Positions 1 through 4,740 are shown, numbered from the stretch's first letter. The stretch: DNA of 6,081 bases from Prevotella sp. (GCA_017430675.1 JAFRMM010000179.1:1-6081), one strand, 5' to 3'. The notes: generated from the sequence alone by a model not told the origin. A program made the numbers and translations.

Positions 1-2
1 GG

Positions 3-10
3 CAAAGATA
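3..10 (-). promoter_or_regulatory. Candidate Bacteroidetes promoter (-7 element) for a gene left of the window
   Basis: Read on the minus strand this is TATCTTTG, which fits the Bacteroidetes -7 consensus TAnnTTTG. Only a weak -33 candidate (TTTCG, near 33-37) lies upstream. The promoter would drive a gene that begins beyond the left edge, so its target cannot be seen. The call rests on the -7 match alone. Confidence 0.35.
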
Positions 11-70
11 CAAAATAATTCGATATGTTTGCCGAAAATCCCGGAGTCAGGATAAACCTAAAATGAGTTG

Positions 71-123
71 GTGGTGCAGACCACCCCGCCCTGACGGGCA
101 CCCCTCCTGTCTCACAGGAGGGG
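71..123. repeat. REP-like cluster of three adjacent hairpins
   Basis: Three stem-loops follow each other almost without spacers. The first is GTGGT/ACCAC (71-75 with 80-84). The second is CCCG/CGGG (85-88 with 95-98). The third is a perfect 10-bp stem CCCCTCCTGT/ACAGGAGGGG (101-110 with 114-123) with a 3-nt loop. There is no T-tract, so it is not a classic intrinsic terminator. From memory, similar GC-rich strings (CCGCCC..GGGCACCCCTCC..GGAGGGG) recur in intergenic DNA of Prevotella and Bacteroides, which suggests a dispersed REP element. Copy number cannot be tested inside this window. Confidence 0.5.
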
Positions 124-152
124 AAATGAATACCTTGGGAGCCGCAGTGAGT

Positions 153-225
153 TTCGGGAAATACTCAATGACTATTGCAAAATACTTGTTGAGTAATTTT
201 CCTAAAGCATTGAGAAATTTCCGAA
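153..225. repeat. Imperfect long inverted repeat
   Basis: The 18-base arms at 153-170 (TTCGGGAAATACTCAATG) and 208-225 (CATTGAGAAATTTCCGAA) are inverted copies matching at 15 of 18 positions, separated by 37 bases that also contain TTGAGTAA-type motifs. Together with the hairpin cluster at 71-123 it forms a structured, apparently non-coding block between the left-hand promoter and the operon at 421. It may be part of the same dispersed element. No function can be assigned. Confidence 0.4.
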
Positions 226-382
226 AAGTACCACTTGTGTGAGTTCTATCTGCATGGACTCTCCTCCTTTCTTCGTTCCTTTCTTTTCCATAGTAAAGGT
301 GTTTATGGGTTATTATTTGTTGTATATCGGCTGCAATGGAAAGAAAAATCCCGAAACGTCCAAGTATTTCGCTATTTTTTAT

Positions 383-390
383 TATCTTTG
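383..390 (+). promoter_or_regulatory. Promoter of the 421-1518 operon (-7 element)
   Basis: TATCTTTG matches the Bacteroidetes -7 consensus TAnnTTTG exactly. No clear -33 TTTG is visible 19-21 bp upstream. Transcription would begin near 396-398, giving a leader of about 24 bases before the ATG at 421. The position fits the methyltransferase-like gene and, by read-through, the adenosyltransferase gene. Confidence 0.5.
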
Positions 391-420
391 TGGGCGAAAA
401 GTAAGGAATGAAGCAGTGAC

Positions 421-942
421 ATGAAAGAGGCTCTGACGGCAATCATGGTGTGGCTCAGCAGGATCGGGCACTGCAGAGGCTTCGGCATCCAGTCGCCCAC
501 GGACTACTGGCTGGTGCGCTATGTGATCAATGAGCACTGGCCCTACTACCAGTATGACGCGTTGGGCAAGGATGATGACTGGCTGACGAGGAAGTTGGGA
601 CGTTTGTATTTCCGTCTGGCAAACTGGCGACAGCCATCGGTGATACAGAGCAACGGCTACAAGGCTTATCTGGAAGCAGGCTGCCGCAGGGCTTCTTTTG
701 GTGACAACACCGACAGTATAGAACTGATGCGCATCTCGCTGCCTTCGGATGCGGTGGAGCCTATATATGATAAGGTGGACGACCGCTCGGTGCTGATCGT
801 GGAGGGAATCAGGGGCGAGAAGGAGCGCTGGCGCAGGATCGTGGAAGATGAGCGGACGGTTGTGACCTTCGACCTGTACTACTGTGGCATCGTGTTATTC
901 GACAAGACAAGATTTAAAAAGCACTATATCATTAACTTCTAA
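421..942 (+). CDS. Shortened SAM-methyltransferase-like protein of Bacteroidales (173 aa)
   Basis: The N-terminal block (about residues 17-45) contains RGFGIQSPTDYWLVRYVI followed by NEHWPYYQY. I recognise this as the signature of a Bacteroidetes family often annotated as class I SAM-dependent methyltransferase. The C-terminal block (about 119-173) runs DDRSVLIVEGIRGEKERW, then VTFDLYYCGIVLFDK and HYIINF, resembling the last strands of that fold. The middle is short and I see no glycine-rich GxGxG SAM-binding loop; the segment SNGYKAYLEAGCRRA lies where it would be expected. The protein may therefore be a reduced, possibly non-catalytic member. The ATG at 421 follows the promoter by about 30 bases. 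The gene ends 12 bases before the adenosyltransferase start, so the two are probably co-transcribed. Family membership is from memory; substrate and activity are unknown. Confidence 0.6.
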   Translation: MKEALTAIMVWLSRIGHCRGFGIQSPTDYWLVRYVINEHWPYYQYDALGKDDDWLTRKLGRLYFRLANWRQPSVIQSNGYKAYLEAGCRRASFGDNTDSIELMRISLPSDAVEPIYDKVDDRSVLIVEGIRGEKERWRRIVEDERTVVTFDLYYCGIVLFDKTRFKKHYIINF

Positions 943-954
943 CCGACAAGAAAG

Positions 955-1518
955 ATGAAGATAACCAAAGTTTATACCCGCACGGGTGACAAGGGAGAGA
1001 CCAGTATCGTGGGTGGCATACGCGTGAAGAAATCCTGTGAGCGGCTGGAGGCCTACGGCACGGTCGATGAACTCAGTTCACAGTTGGGTCTGCTGGCTGC
1101 CCTCCTGCCCGACGGTGAGGACAGGGCCCTGATCATCCGCATACAGACCAACCTCTTTAATGTCTGTACGAACCTGGCCACCGACCAGAGCCAGACACCC
1201 CTCTATGACTCAGCCAGACTGCCTGAAGGGGAGATAGAACTATTGGAGCAGGAGGTCGATAAGATCATGAACCTGTTGCCGGAGCGCCAGGGATTCATCC
1301 TGCCCGGTGGTACGCAGGCAGCGGCTCAGGCGCATGTCTGCCGGACGGTCTGCCGGCGTGCGGAACGGCGGATCGTGGCCCTCGCGGAAGTGGCGCAGAT
1401 AAGCCCCGAAACACAGCAGTACGTGAACAGGTTGAGTGATTACCTGTTTGTTTTGGCAAAAAAAATAAATTTTAACGCTGGTGTTAAGGAAATAATCTGG
1501 CAAAAAGTTTGCAGATAA
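955..1518 (+). CDS. pduO: Cob(I)alamin adenosyltransferase, PduO/MMAB type (187 aa)
   Basis: This cytosolic enzyme transfers the 5'-deoxyadenosyl group of ATP to cob(I)alamin or a corrinoid precursor to make the adenosylated coenzyme. The PduO-family landmarks appear in order. The N-terminal ATP-binding motif is TRTGDKGETS (residues 8-17). The second motif is RLEAYGTVDELSS (30-42). FILPGG is at 114-119, and the arginine-rich RTVCRRAERR at 130-139 corresponds to the conserved ATP/corrinoid-site helix. YVNRLSDYLFVLAKK is at 156-170. The length is typical of the family and nothing appears truncated. The ATG at 955 lies 12 bases after the upstream stop, with AAGAAAG just before it, so the gene is the second of an operon. 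No cobalamin riboswitch is visible upstream. The 3' end overlaps the promoter of the next gene. The family call is secure; pduO is a family name, not proof of a propanediol pathway. Confidence 0.93.
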   Translation: MKITKVYTRTGDKGETSIVGGIRVKKSCERLEAYGTVDELSSQLGLLAALLPDGEDRALIIRIQTNLFNVCTNLATDQSQTPLYDSARLPEGEIELLEQEVDKIMNLLPERQGFILPGGTQAAAQAHVCRTVCRRAERRIVALAEVAQISPETQQYVNRLSDYLFVLAKKINFNAGVKEIIWQKVCR

Positions 1519-1538
1519 GAAATAAATGATTACTTTTG
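1508..1538 (+). promoter_or_regulatory. Promoter of the DUF2795 gene (-33 and -7 elements)
   Basis: TTTG at 1508-1511 and TACTTTTG at 1531-1538 are separated by 19 bp, a near-ideal Bacteroidetes -33/-7 arrangement. The -33 element sits inside the last codons of the adenosyltransferase gene. Transcription would begin near 1545, leaving an A-rich leader of about 34 bases before the ATG at 1579. Confidence 0.75.
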
Positions 1539-1578
1539 CGCCCGAATTTAAAACTAAGTAAACCCAAAGACTAAAAAT

Positions 1579-1800
1579 ATGTATTGGACACTGGAATTGG
1601 CATCGAAATTAGAGGACGCGCCCTGGCCTGCTACCAAGGACGAGTTGATAGACTACGCAATACGTTCTGGCGCCCCCTTGGAGGTGCTTGAGAACCTGCA
1701 GGAGATAGAGGATGAGGGTGATGTGTATGAGAGTATTGAGGACATCTGGCCCGACTATCCGACCAAGGAGGACTTTCTCTTCAACGAGGATGAATATTAG
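1579..1800 (+). CDS. DUF2795 family protein, small conserved acidic protein (73 aa)
   Basis: This complete small protein starts MYWTLELASKLEDAPWPATK and ends in the acidic tail FNEDEY. I recognise the N-terminal string and the blocks DELIDYAIRSGAPLEVLENL and YESIEDIWPDYPTKEDF as a 73-aa protein strongly conserved across Bacteroidales and usually annotated DUF2795. Its role is unknown. It is rich in Asp and Glu, with no signal peptide or membrane segment, so it should be a soluble cytoplasmic protein. It has its own promoter and a strong terminator 33 bases after the stop, so it is a monocistronic unit. A copy of its last five codons and terminator recurs at 4311-4443. Confidence 0.88.
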   Translation: MYWTLELASKLEDAPWPATKDELIDYAIRSGAPLEVLENLQEIEDEGDVYESIEDIWPDYPTKEDFLFNEDEY

Positions 1801-1917
1801 TTGGTGGTTTTAAATGTAACTAACTGATAATCAACGAGGTGTGAAAATTGTGATTATTTTCACACCTCGTTTTTGTGTGCTTTTTGGCTCAAAAAAGTGC
1901 CAAATTAGTAGATCAAT
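1785..1917 (+). repeat. Duplicated module, copy A: DUF2795 3' end plus double-hairpin terminator
   Basis: This 133-bp segment aligns without gaps to 4311-4443. It begins with the last codons of the DUF2795 gene (GAG GAT GAA TAT TAG), and copy B reads GAG GAT GAA TAC TAA. The first 12 bases are identical, the next 32 match weakly (15 of 32), and the last 89 match at 71 of 89 positions. It ends with AAATTAGTAGATCAAT, shared exactly. Because the gene here is intact, copy A is probably the original. Confidence 0.8.
1833..1874 (+). terminator. Strong intrinsic terminator of the DUF2795 gene
   Basis: A perfect 16-bp stem, AACGAGGTGTGAAAAT (1833-1848) with its complement at 1856-1871, encloses a 7-base loop and runs into TTTTT (1870-1874). 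A second smaller hairpin, TTTGGC/GCCAAA (1883-1888 with 1899-1904), follows. The first hairpin starts 33 bases after the DUF2795 stop. Confidence 0.9.
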
Positions 1918-1960
1918 AATCCCACATATGGGTATTTTTAGGCTTATTTAGGTGTGGAAA

Positions 1961-1992
1961 TTGGATTACTTTCACAATAATCTGTACCTTTG
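1961..1992 (+). promoter_or_regulatory. Candidate plus-strand promoter with no clear plus-strand gene
   Basis: TTG at 1961-1963 and TACCTTTG at 1985-1992 are separated by 21 bp, a good match to the Bacteroidetes consensus. No convincing plus-strand gene follows. A transcript from about 1999 would run antisense to the small-peptide genes on the minus strand. It could be an antisense RNA promoter or a relic. Confidence 0.45.
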
Positions 1993-2018
1993 CAAAATCC
2001 TCCAAGTGTGAAAGTAAT
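1965..2018. repeat. 12-bp perfect inverted repeat flanking a promoter -7 element
   Basis: ATTACTTTCACA (1965-1976) and TGTGAAAGTAAT (2007-2018) are exact inverted copies 30 bases apart, bracketing the TACCTTTG element at 1985-1992. The left arm belongs to AGGTGTGGAAATTGGATTAC, which resembles the terminator hairpin at 1837-1856 and may be a degenerate third copy of it. It could also be an operator pair or the 3' hairpin of the minus-strand small-gene transcript. Confidence 0.5.
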
Positions 2019-2031
2019 TTTAGTGGGTTCA

Positions 2032-2163
2032 TTACTCTTCGCCTGGACTGTTCCAATAGTAGTCATCCAAACCTCCATTACCGGCGCTGCCAGCCAGCAA
2101 CTGTGTCTGCTGTTTCAACTCATAAACCTTCATCGAAGGCTTCTCATAATTTTTTCTTTTCAT
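2032..2163 (-). CDS. Small YEKP...LLAGS peptide (43 aa)
   Basis: Translating the minus strand from the ATG at 2163-2161 gives a complete 43-residue protein ending at TAA (2034-2032). It has a basic N-terminus (MKRKNYEKPSMKVYELKQQ), a middle TQLLAGSAGNGG, and an acidic aromatic tail LDDYYWNSPGEE. I recognise this layout as a type of very short Prevotella and Bacteroides protein whose members share YxKPxxxVxxL followed by LLAGS; their function is not known to me. There is no hydrophobic membrane segment. The small, Gly-rich stretch after LLAGS could be a processing region, but that is inference. It lies 57 bases downstream of the membrane-peptide gene on the same strand, so both probably come from one transcript. 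Codons are unambiguous and no frameshift is seen. Confidence 0.65.
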   Translation of the reverse strand: MKRKNYEKPSMKVYELKQQTQLLAGSAGNGGLDDYYWNSPGEE

Positions 2164-2220
2164 TTCTATATTTATTAGTGATAATTATCTTGCCAGTTTC
2201 TCTTGTTAATTCTGACGAAG

Positions 2221-2352
2221 TCATACCTCCTTGCTGCGGCGGATGTTCCACCATCCGGCACGGAAGAAGAGGAAGATGCCCCCGGCGGCGATGCCGATGA
2301 GGAGCAGCGTGAGGGGATAGAGTGATAAGATGTCTGTCATGTCCATATCCAT
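2221..2352 (-). CDS. Small single-span membrane peptide (43 aa)
   Basis: Minus-strand translation from the ATG at 2352-2350 gives 43 residues ending at TGA (2223-2221). The N-terminus is short and acidic (MDMDMTDILSLYP). It is followed by a hydrophobic stretch of about 17 residues, LTLLLIGIAAGGIFLFF (14-30), and a basic, Trp-rich C-terminus, RAGWWNIRRSKEV. Positive charges on the C-terminal side predict an inner-membrane span with a cytoplasmic C-terminus. Alternative ATGs exist at codons 3 and 5. The gene sits about 32 bases downstream of the predicted start of the minus-strand promoter at 2390-2397, which carries the repeat array upstream. I do not recognise the family; a small respiratory-complex subunit, a toxin-like peptide or a signalling peptide would all fit the shape. 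Confidence 0.6.
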   Translation of the reverse strand: MDMDMTDILSLYPLTLLLIGIAAGGIFLFFRAGWWNIRRSKEV

Positions 2353-2389
2353 TTTTAATGGTTTACCTTATTTATTTGGTTTACGGATG

Positions 2390-2397
2390 CAAAGGTA
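2390..2397 (-). promoter_or_regulatory. Promoter of the small-peptide operon (-7 element)
   Basis: On the minus strand this reads TACCTTTG, an exact TAnnTTTG match. No good -33 TTTG is found at 19-21 bp; the nearest, at 2424-2427, is 26 bp away and lies inside repeat unit 1. A weak -33 with repeated sites just upstream is what an activator-dependent promoter looks like. Transcription would start near 2384. Confidence 0.6.
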
Positions 2398-2418
2398 CGG
2401 ACTTTCGGCGAGACGGGA

Positions 2419-2508
2419 CATTACAAATTGTACATGTACATTACAAACGGAGTGTAAGTTCATTACAAATTGTACACGGGAGATTACAAATTGTACACGG
2501 CGTGTAAG
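2419..2508. promoter_or_regulatory. Array of four direct repeats, probable activator-binding region
   Basis: Units beginning ATTACAAA start at 2420, 2440, 2462 and 2483, i.e. at intervals of 20, 22 and 21 bp, which places all sites on one face of the helix. Units 1, 3 and 4 share ATTACAAATTGTACA; unit 2 keeps ATTACAAA and then diverges. The core TACAAATTGTA is itself a near-palindrome (TACAA-A-TTGTA). GTGTAAG follows units 2 and 4 (2452-2458 and 2502-2508), and TGTACATGTACA (2429-2440) is a perfect palindrome. The array ends 22 bp upstream of the minus-strand -7 element at 2390-2397. A 21-bp period of direct repeats resembles LytTR-type response-regulator sites; assignment to that family is inference. 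Confidence 0.7.
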
Positions 2509-2614
2509 AAATGCTCGAAAAACTTTGCCGTTTGTATCATCGGCATGAAATGATGCAAGAATTCAACTATAATTGACTAAAATGTGTAATTACGCAGAAA
2601 TTGTTGCCATATTG

Positions 2615-2646
2615 TTTGGCGATGACAATATAAATCCGTATATTTG
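2615..2646 (+). promoter_or_regulatory. Promoter of the AAA/DUF4143 ATPase gene
   Basis: TTTG at 2615-2618 and TATATTTG at 2639-2646 are separated by 20 bp, a very good Bacteroidetes promoter. Transcription would start near 2653, giving a leader of about 33 bases to the ATG at 2686. The remainder of 2353-2685 holds the repeat array and the minus-strand promoter; I see no further gene there. Confidence 0.75.
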
Positions 2647-2685
2647 CAAACGAAATCTGTGGTTTTCCACAAAAAACGTCTATAG

Positions 2686-3942
2686 ATGATATTTAAAAGA
2701 CAAAAGTATATCGATAAATTGGTAGCAGGTCTGGGTAATGGACTTGTAAAGATTGTAACGGGTGGACGTCGTTGCGGTAAGTCATTCTTGCTTTTCAACC
2801 TGTTTCACAGTTATCTAATTTCGCATGATGTCAGCGAGGATCATATTATTGAACTATCGTTCGATGATAGAAGAAGCAAACCTCTTCGAAATCCAGATAC
2901 TTTATTGGATTATATTGAGGAACGTGTCAAAAAAGACGGTAGCACTTATTACATCATTCTTGATGAGGTCCAGATGGTGGAAGATTTCGTTGAAGTATTA
3001 TTGAGTTTGATGCACAATCCTCAACTGGAAGTATATGTTTCTGGCTCTAATTCAAGATTTCTGTCGAAAGATGTAGTAACTGAGTTTCGTGGTCGTGGAG
3101 ACGAGATACGTGTATGGCCGCTCTCATTTGCCGAATACTATGAAGAATATCATGGCGACCGTACCCTTTTATGGCGCGAGTATTACACTTACGGAGGACT
3201 TCCACAAGTGGCTCTTCTTTCTGATAAGGAAAAGAAAGTCGAGTATTTACGCAATATGTATGAACTTACCTATCTTCGAGACATCATTGAGCGTCATCAA
3301 TTGCGTAATGCAGAGGGTATGCGTCAATTAGTACAGATACTGTCCTCTGGTATCGGCTCTTCCACAAACCCACAACGTATCAGCAATACGTTCCATACAG
3401 TAGAAAACGCACCTATTTCCCGTAACACCATTAAAGAATACATCACCTATCTTCAGGATGCATTTCTTATTGAAGAAGCGATGCGATACGATGTAAAGGG
3501 GAGAAAGTACATTGGTACCGAATCAAAATATTATTTCACTGATATGGGGCTGCGTGGTGCTATCCTTGATTTTCGCCAGCAAGAGGAAACCCACATCATG
3601 GAGAATGTGATATATAATGAATTACGTATGCGAGGCTTCCTTGTGGATGTAGGAATGATAGAAGCATGGAAGAAAGACAAGAACAATCAGAATGTCCGTC
3701 GCAATTTGGAAATAGACTTTGTAGCGAATAAAGGGAATCAACGCTATTATATACAATCTGCTTTTGCTATTTCAGATGACGAGAAAAAGGAACAAGAGGA
3801 AGCATCTTTAAAAGCAATTAAAGACGCTTTTAAGCGAGTTGTTATCTTACGCAACGACATGATGCCCTACCATGATGAAAATGGTTTCCTAATAATCGGA
3901 CTGATAGATTTCCTGCTTAACCCCAACAGTTTAGATTTGTAA
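2686..3942 (+). CDS. AAA-family ATPase with C-terminal DUF4143 domain (418 aa)
   Basis: The N-terminal P-loop ATPase domain has Walker A GGRRCGKS (26-33), the Walker B stretch YYIILDEVQ (88-96), and the sensor-like VSGSNSRFLS (118-127). It is followed by FRGRGDEIRVWPLSFAEYY (134-152), typical of the AAA_14 ATPases. A winged-helix-like part (about 225-275) precedes a C-terminal domain with ENVIYNELRMRGF (306-318), LEIDFVANK (341-349) and YYIQSAF (354-360). The last three fit the PD-(D/E)xK-like DUF4143 module, with Gln where nucleases usually have the E-x-K pair. These proteins are abundant and laterally mobile in Bacteroidetes. Their function is poorly defined, so a defence or DNA-processing role would be only a guess. 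The gene is more AT-rich than the genes to its left, is monocistronic, and overlaps the convergent AraC-type gene by 12 bases. Confidence 0.92.
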   Translation: MIFKRQKYIDKLVAGLGNGLVKIVTGGRRCGKSFLLFNLFHSYLISHDVSEDHIIELSFDDRRSKPLRNPDTLLDYIEERVKKDGSTYYIILDEVQMVEDFVEVLLSLMHNPQLEVYVSGSNSRFLSKDVVTEFRGRGDEIRVWPLSFAEYYEEYHGDRTLLWREYYTYGGLPQVALLSDKEKKVEYLRNMYELTYLRDIIERHQLRNAEGMRQLVQILSSGIGSSTNPQRISNTFHTVENAPISRNTIKEYITYLQDAFLIEEAMRYDVKGRKYIGTESKYYFTDMGLRGAILDFRQQEETHIMENVIYNELRMRGFLVDVGMIEAWKKDKNNQNVRRNLEIDFVANKGNQRYYIQSAFAISDDEKKEQEEASLKAIKDAFKRVVILRNDMMPYHDENGFLIIGLIDFLLNPNSLDL

Positions 3943-4332
3943 CTTGAGTTTCTGCTTGGCACGATAGCACGCTGTATATGACGAGAAGCCGGAGGCAATG
4001 GCGGCTGCCTCCTTAGTCTCGTTGGGATGGTCGGCGAGGTATTGCTCGTAGTGCGCCAGACGGAGGCTGTTGACGTAGGCGGCAAAGGAGCCGAAGCGCT
4101 GGCTGAAGGTGAGCGAGACATAGGTACGGCCCAGTTGCGTGTAACTCACCACATCGTCGATCTTCAGGTGAGGATCCAGGAAAGCACGCTGGTCGCGCAC
4201 GTAGGCCTCAATCTCGACGGCAGTCTGGTCGATGAGTTTTTCCTGATTCGTATGATTATCTCTGGCAGACGGCGTATCTGCCTCAACGGCGGTGTCGGCC
4301 TCGGGACTGGCGAGGATGAATACTAAGAGCAT
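3931..4332 (-). CDS. AraC-type DNA-binding protein, probably N-terminally truncated (133 aa)
   Basis: Residues about 40-130 form an AraC/XylS double helix-turn-helix domain. FLDPHLKIDDVVSYTQLGRT (51-70) and YVSLTFSQRFG (71-81) fit the first HTH. AAYVNSLRLAHYEQYL (84-99) fits the linker helix, and AAAIASGFSSYTACYRAKQK (109-128) fits the second HTH with its signature GFSSxxxCYRAFK-like motif. Members of this type usually carry a sensor or membrane region before the DNA-binding domain, and here only about 40 residues precede it. The ATG at 4332 and the first seven codons lie inside the duplicated DUF2795/terminator module, and an in-frame TAG stands three codons upstream (4344-4342). The upstream part was therefore probably lost by recombination. 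The minus strand has a possible promoter at 4426-4456. The protein may still bind DNA or may be a decaying remnant. Confidence 0.8.
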   Translation of the reverse strand: MLLVFILASPEADTAVEADTPSARDNHTNQEKLIDQTAVEIEAYVRDQRAFLDPHLKIDDVVSYTQLGRTYVSLTFSQRFGSFAAYVNSLRLAHYEQYLADHPNETKEAAAIASGFSSYTACYRAKQKLKLQI

Positions 4333-4443
4333 GATTTTGCTCTAAGTTATTGGAAATCAACGAGGTGTGCAAATTGCTATTTTTTGCACACCTCGTTTTT
4401 ATGTCCATTTTGGTGCGTTTTTGTCCAAAATTAGTAGATCAAT
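4311..4443 (+). repeat. Duplicated module, copy B: DUF2795 tail plus double hairpin, no parent gene
   Basis: This is the second copy of the segment at 1785-1917, equal in length with no gap needed. It starts with GAG GAT GAA TAC TAA, which encodes EDEY and a stop as in the DUF2795 gene. The rest of that gene is absent; antisense AraC sequence lies immediately to the left. The left boundary is therefore a sharp junction at about 4310/4311 and the right boundary is about 4443. Confidence 0.8.
4359..4400 (+). terminator. Orphan intrinsic terminator hairpin in copy B
   Basis: A perfect 15-bp stem, AACGAGGTGTGCAAA (4359-4373) with its complement at 4383-4397, has a 9-base loop and ends in TTTTT (4396-4400). 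A second hairpin ATTTTGG/CCAAAAT (4407-4413 with 4425-4431) follows. It faces the plus strand, but the only plus-strand gene to its left ends at 3942, with the antisense AraC-type gene between. It could stop antisense transcription into the hydrolase region. Confidence 0.75.
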
Positions 4444-4456
4444 TTTAAATATGGCA
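4426..4456 (-). promoter_or_regulatory. Weak candidate promoter for the AraC-type gene
   Basis: On the minus strand TAATTTTG (4433-4426) fits TAnnTTTG, and TTG (4456-4454) lies 20 bp upstream. If used, the leader would be about 90 bases and would contain the terminator hairpin in reverse orientation, where it lacks a T-tract. Low information content makes a chance match possible. Confidence 0.3.
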
Positions 4457-4638
4457 AGACAACAGCGACAATTCCCTCAGGGTGCAAGTGCGGGCACATG
4501 TTGGTTGTATCAATCGTCATCGTCTCATTCTTTATATAGGGAAATACCTCCCAACTCGTTTCGATAATCAATATATTCCTGTCCGAAGTCCTGAGCCAGA
4601 CGAGGACACCTGCCTTGATGATAGGCGGCTTTCAAGTC

Positions 4639-4659
4639 TTTGCAAATTTTATTTGCAAA
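4639..4659. promoter_or_regulatory. 21-bp palindrome, candidate operator upstream of the hydrolase promoter
   Basis: TTTGCAAAT (4639-4647) and ATTTGCAAA (4651-4659) are perfect inverted arms around TTT. The centre lies about 40 bp upstream of the -7 element at 4686. The geometry suits a dimeric regulator. It could also be a chance AT-rich palindrome; no second copy is seen in the window. The rest of 4444-4638 has no gene I can support. Confidence 0.4.
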
Positions 4660-4685
4660 AATAGTGATAATTACGGAATTATTGC

Positions 4686-4693
4686 TATCTTTG
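4686..4693 (+). promoter_or_regulatory. Promoter of the secreted hydrolase gene (-7 element)
   Basis: TATCTTTG fits TAnnTTTG. The -33 region has no TTTG at the usual distance; the closest, at 4652-4655, is 30 bp away and belongs to the palindrome. Transcription near 4700 would give a leader of about 40 bases to the ATG at 4741, and it rules out the more upstream in-frame ATG at 4615 as the start. Confidence 0.6.
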
Positions 4694-4740
4694 CATCAAG
4701 AATTAGCATTGTTTATCAAGTAACCCCACAAAAAAAACTT

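Noticed and set aside
239..424. 61-residue plus-strand open frame with GTG start
   Set aside because: It covers the operon promoter at 383-390, overlaps the true start at 421, and has no recognisable protein features.
47..442. 131-residue minus-strand open frame
   Set aside because: It runs through the hairpin cluster, the long inverted repeat and the operon promoter, has no promoter of its own and shows no domain. The C-terminal stretch with CPSGRGG is the translation of the repeat.
2144..2224. 26-codon minus-strand frame (MTSSELTRETGKIIITNKYR...) with an ATGA overlap and AAGGAGGT before it
   Set aside because: The Shine-Dalgarno-like string is directly against the ATG, Bacteroidetes rarely depend on one, and the frame runs into the next small gene. 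I keep it only as a remote possibility.
2419..2508. CRISPR array
   Set aside because: The units are only about 15 bp with 5-7 bp between them and drift in sequence, which fits regulator sites and not repeats with spacers.
4027..4326. 99-residue plus-strand frame ending GEDEY
   Set aside because: All but its last five codons are the antisense of the AraC-type gene. Only the tail is meaningful, as part of the duplicated DUF2795 end.
4525..4690. Minus-strand frame with LAQDFGQEYIDYRNE, faintly like the end of isoprenylcysteine/phospholipid methyltransferases
   Set aside because: It has no start codon, runs through the hydrolase promoter, and the likeness is limited to a few residues. It might be a decayed gene but cannot be supported.
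4615..4740. Upstream in-frame ATG extending the hydrolase by 42 residues
   Set aside because: It would precede the promoter at 4686-4693 and bury the signal peptide inside the protein.
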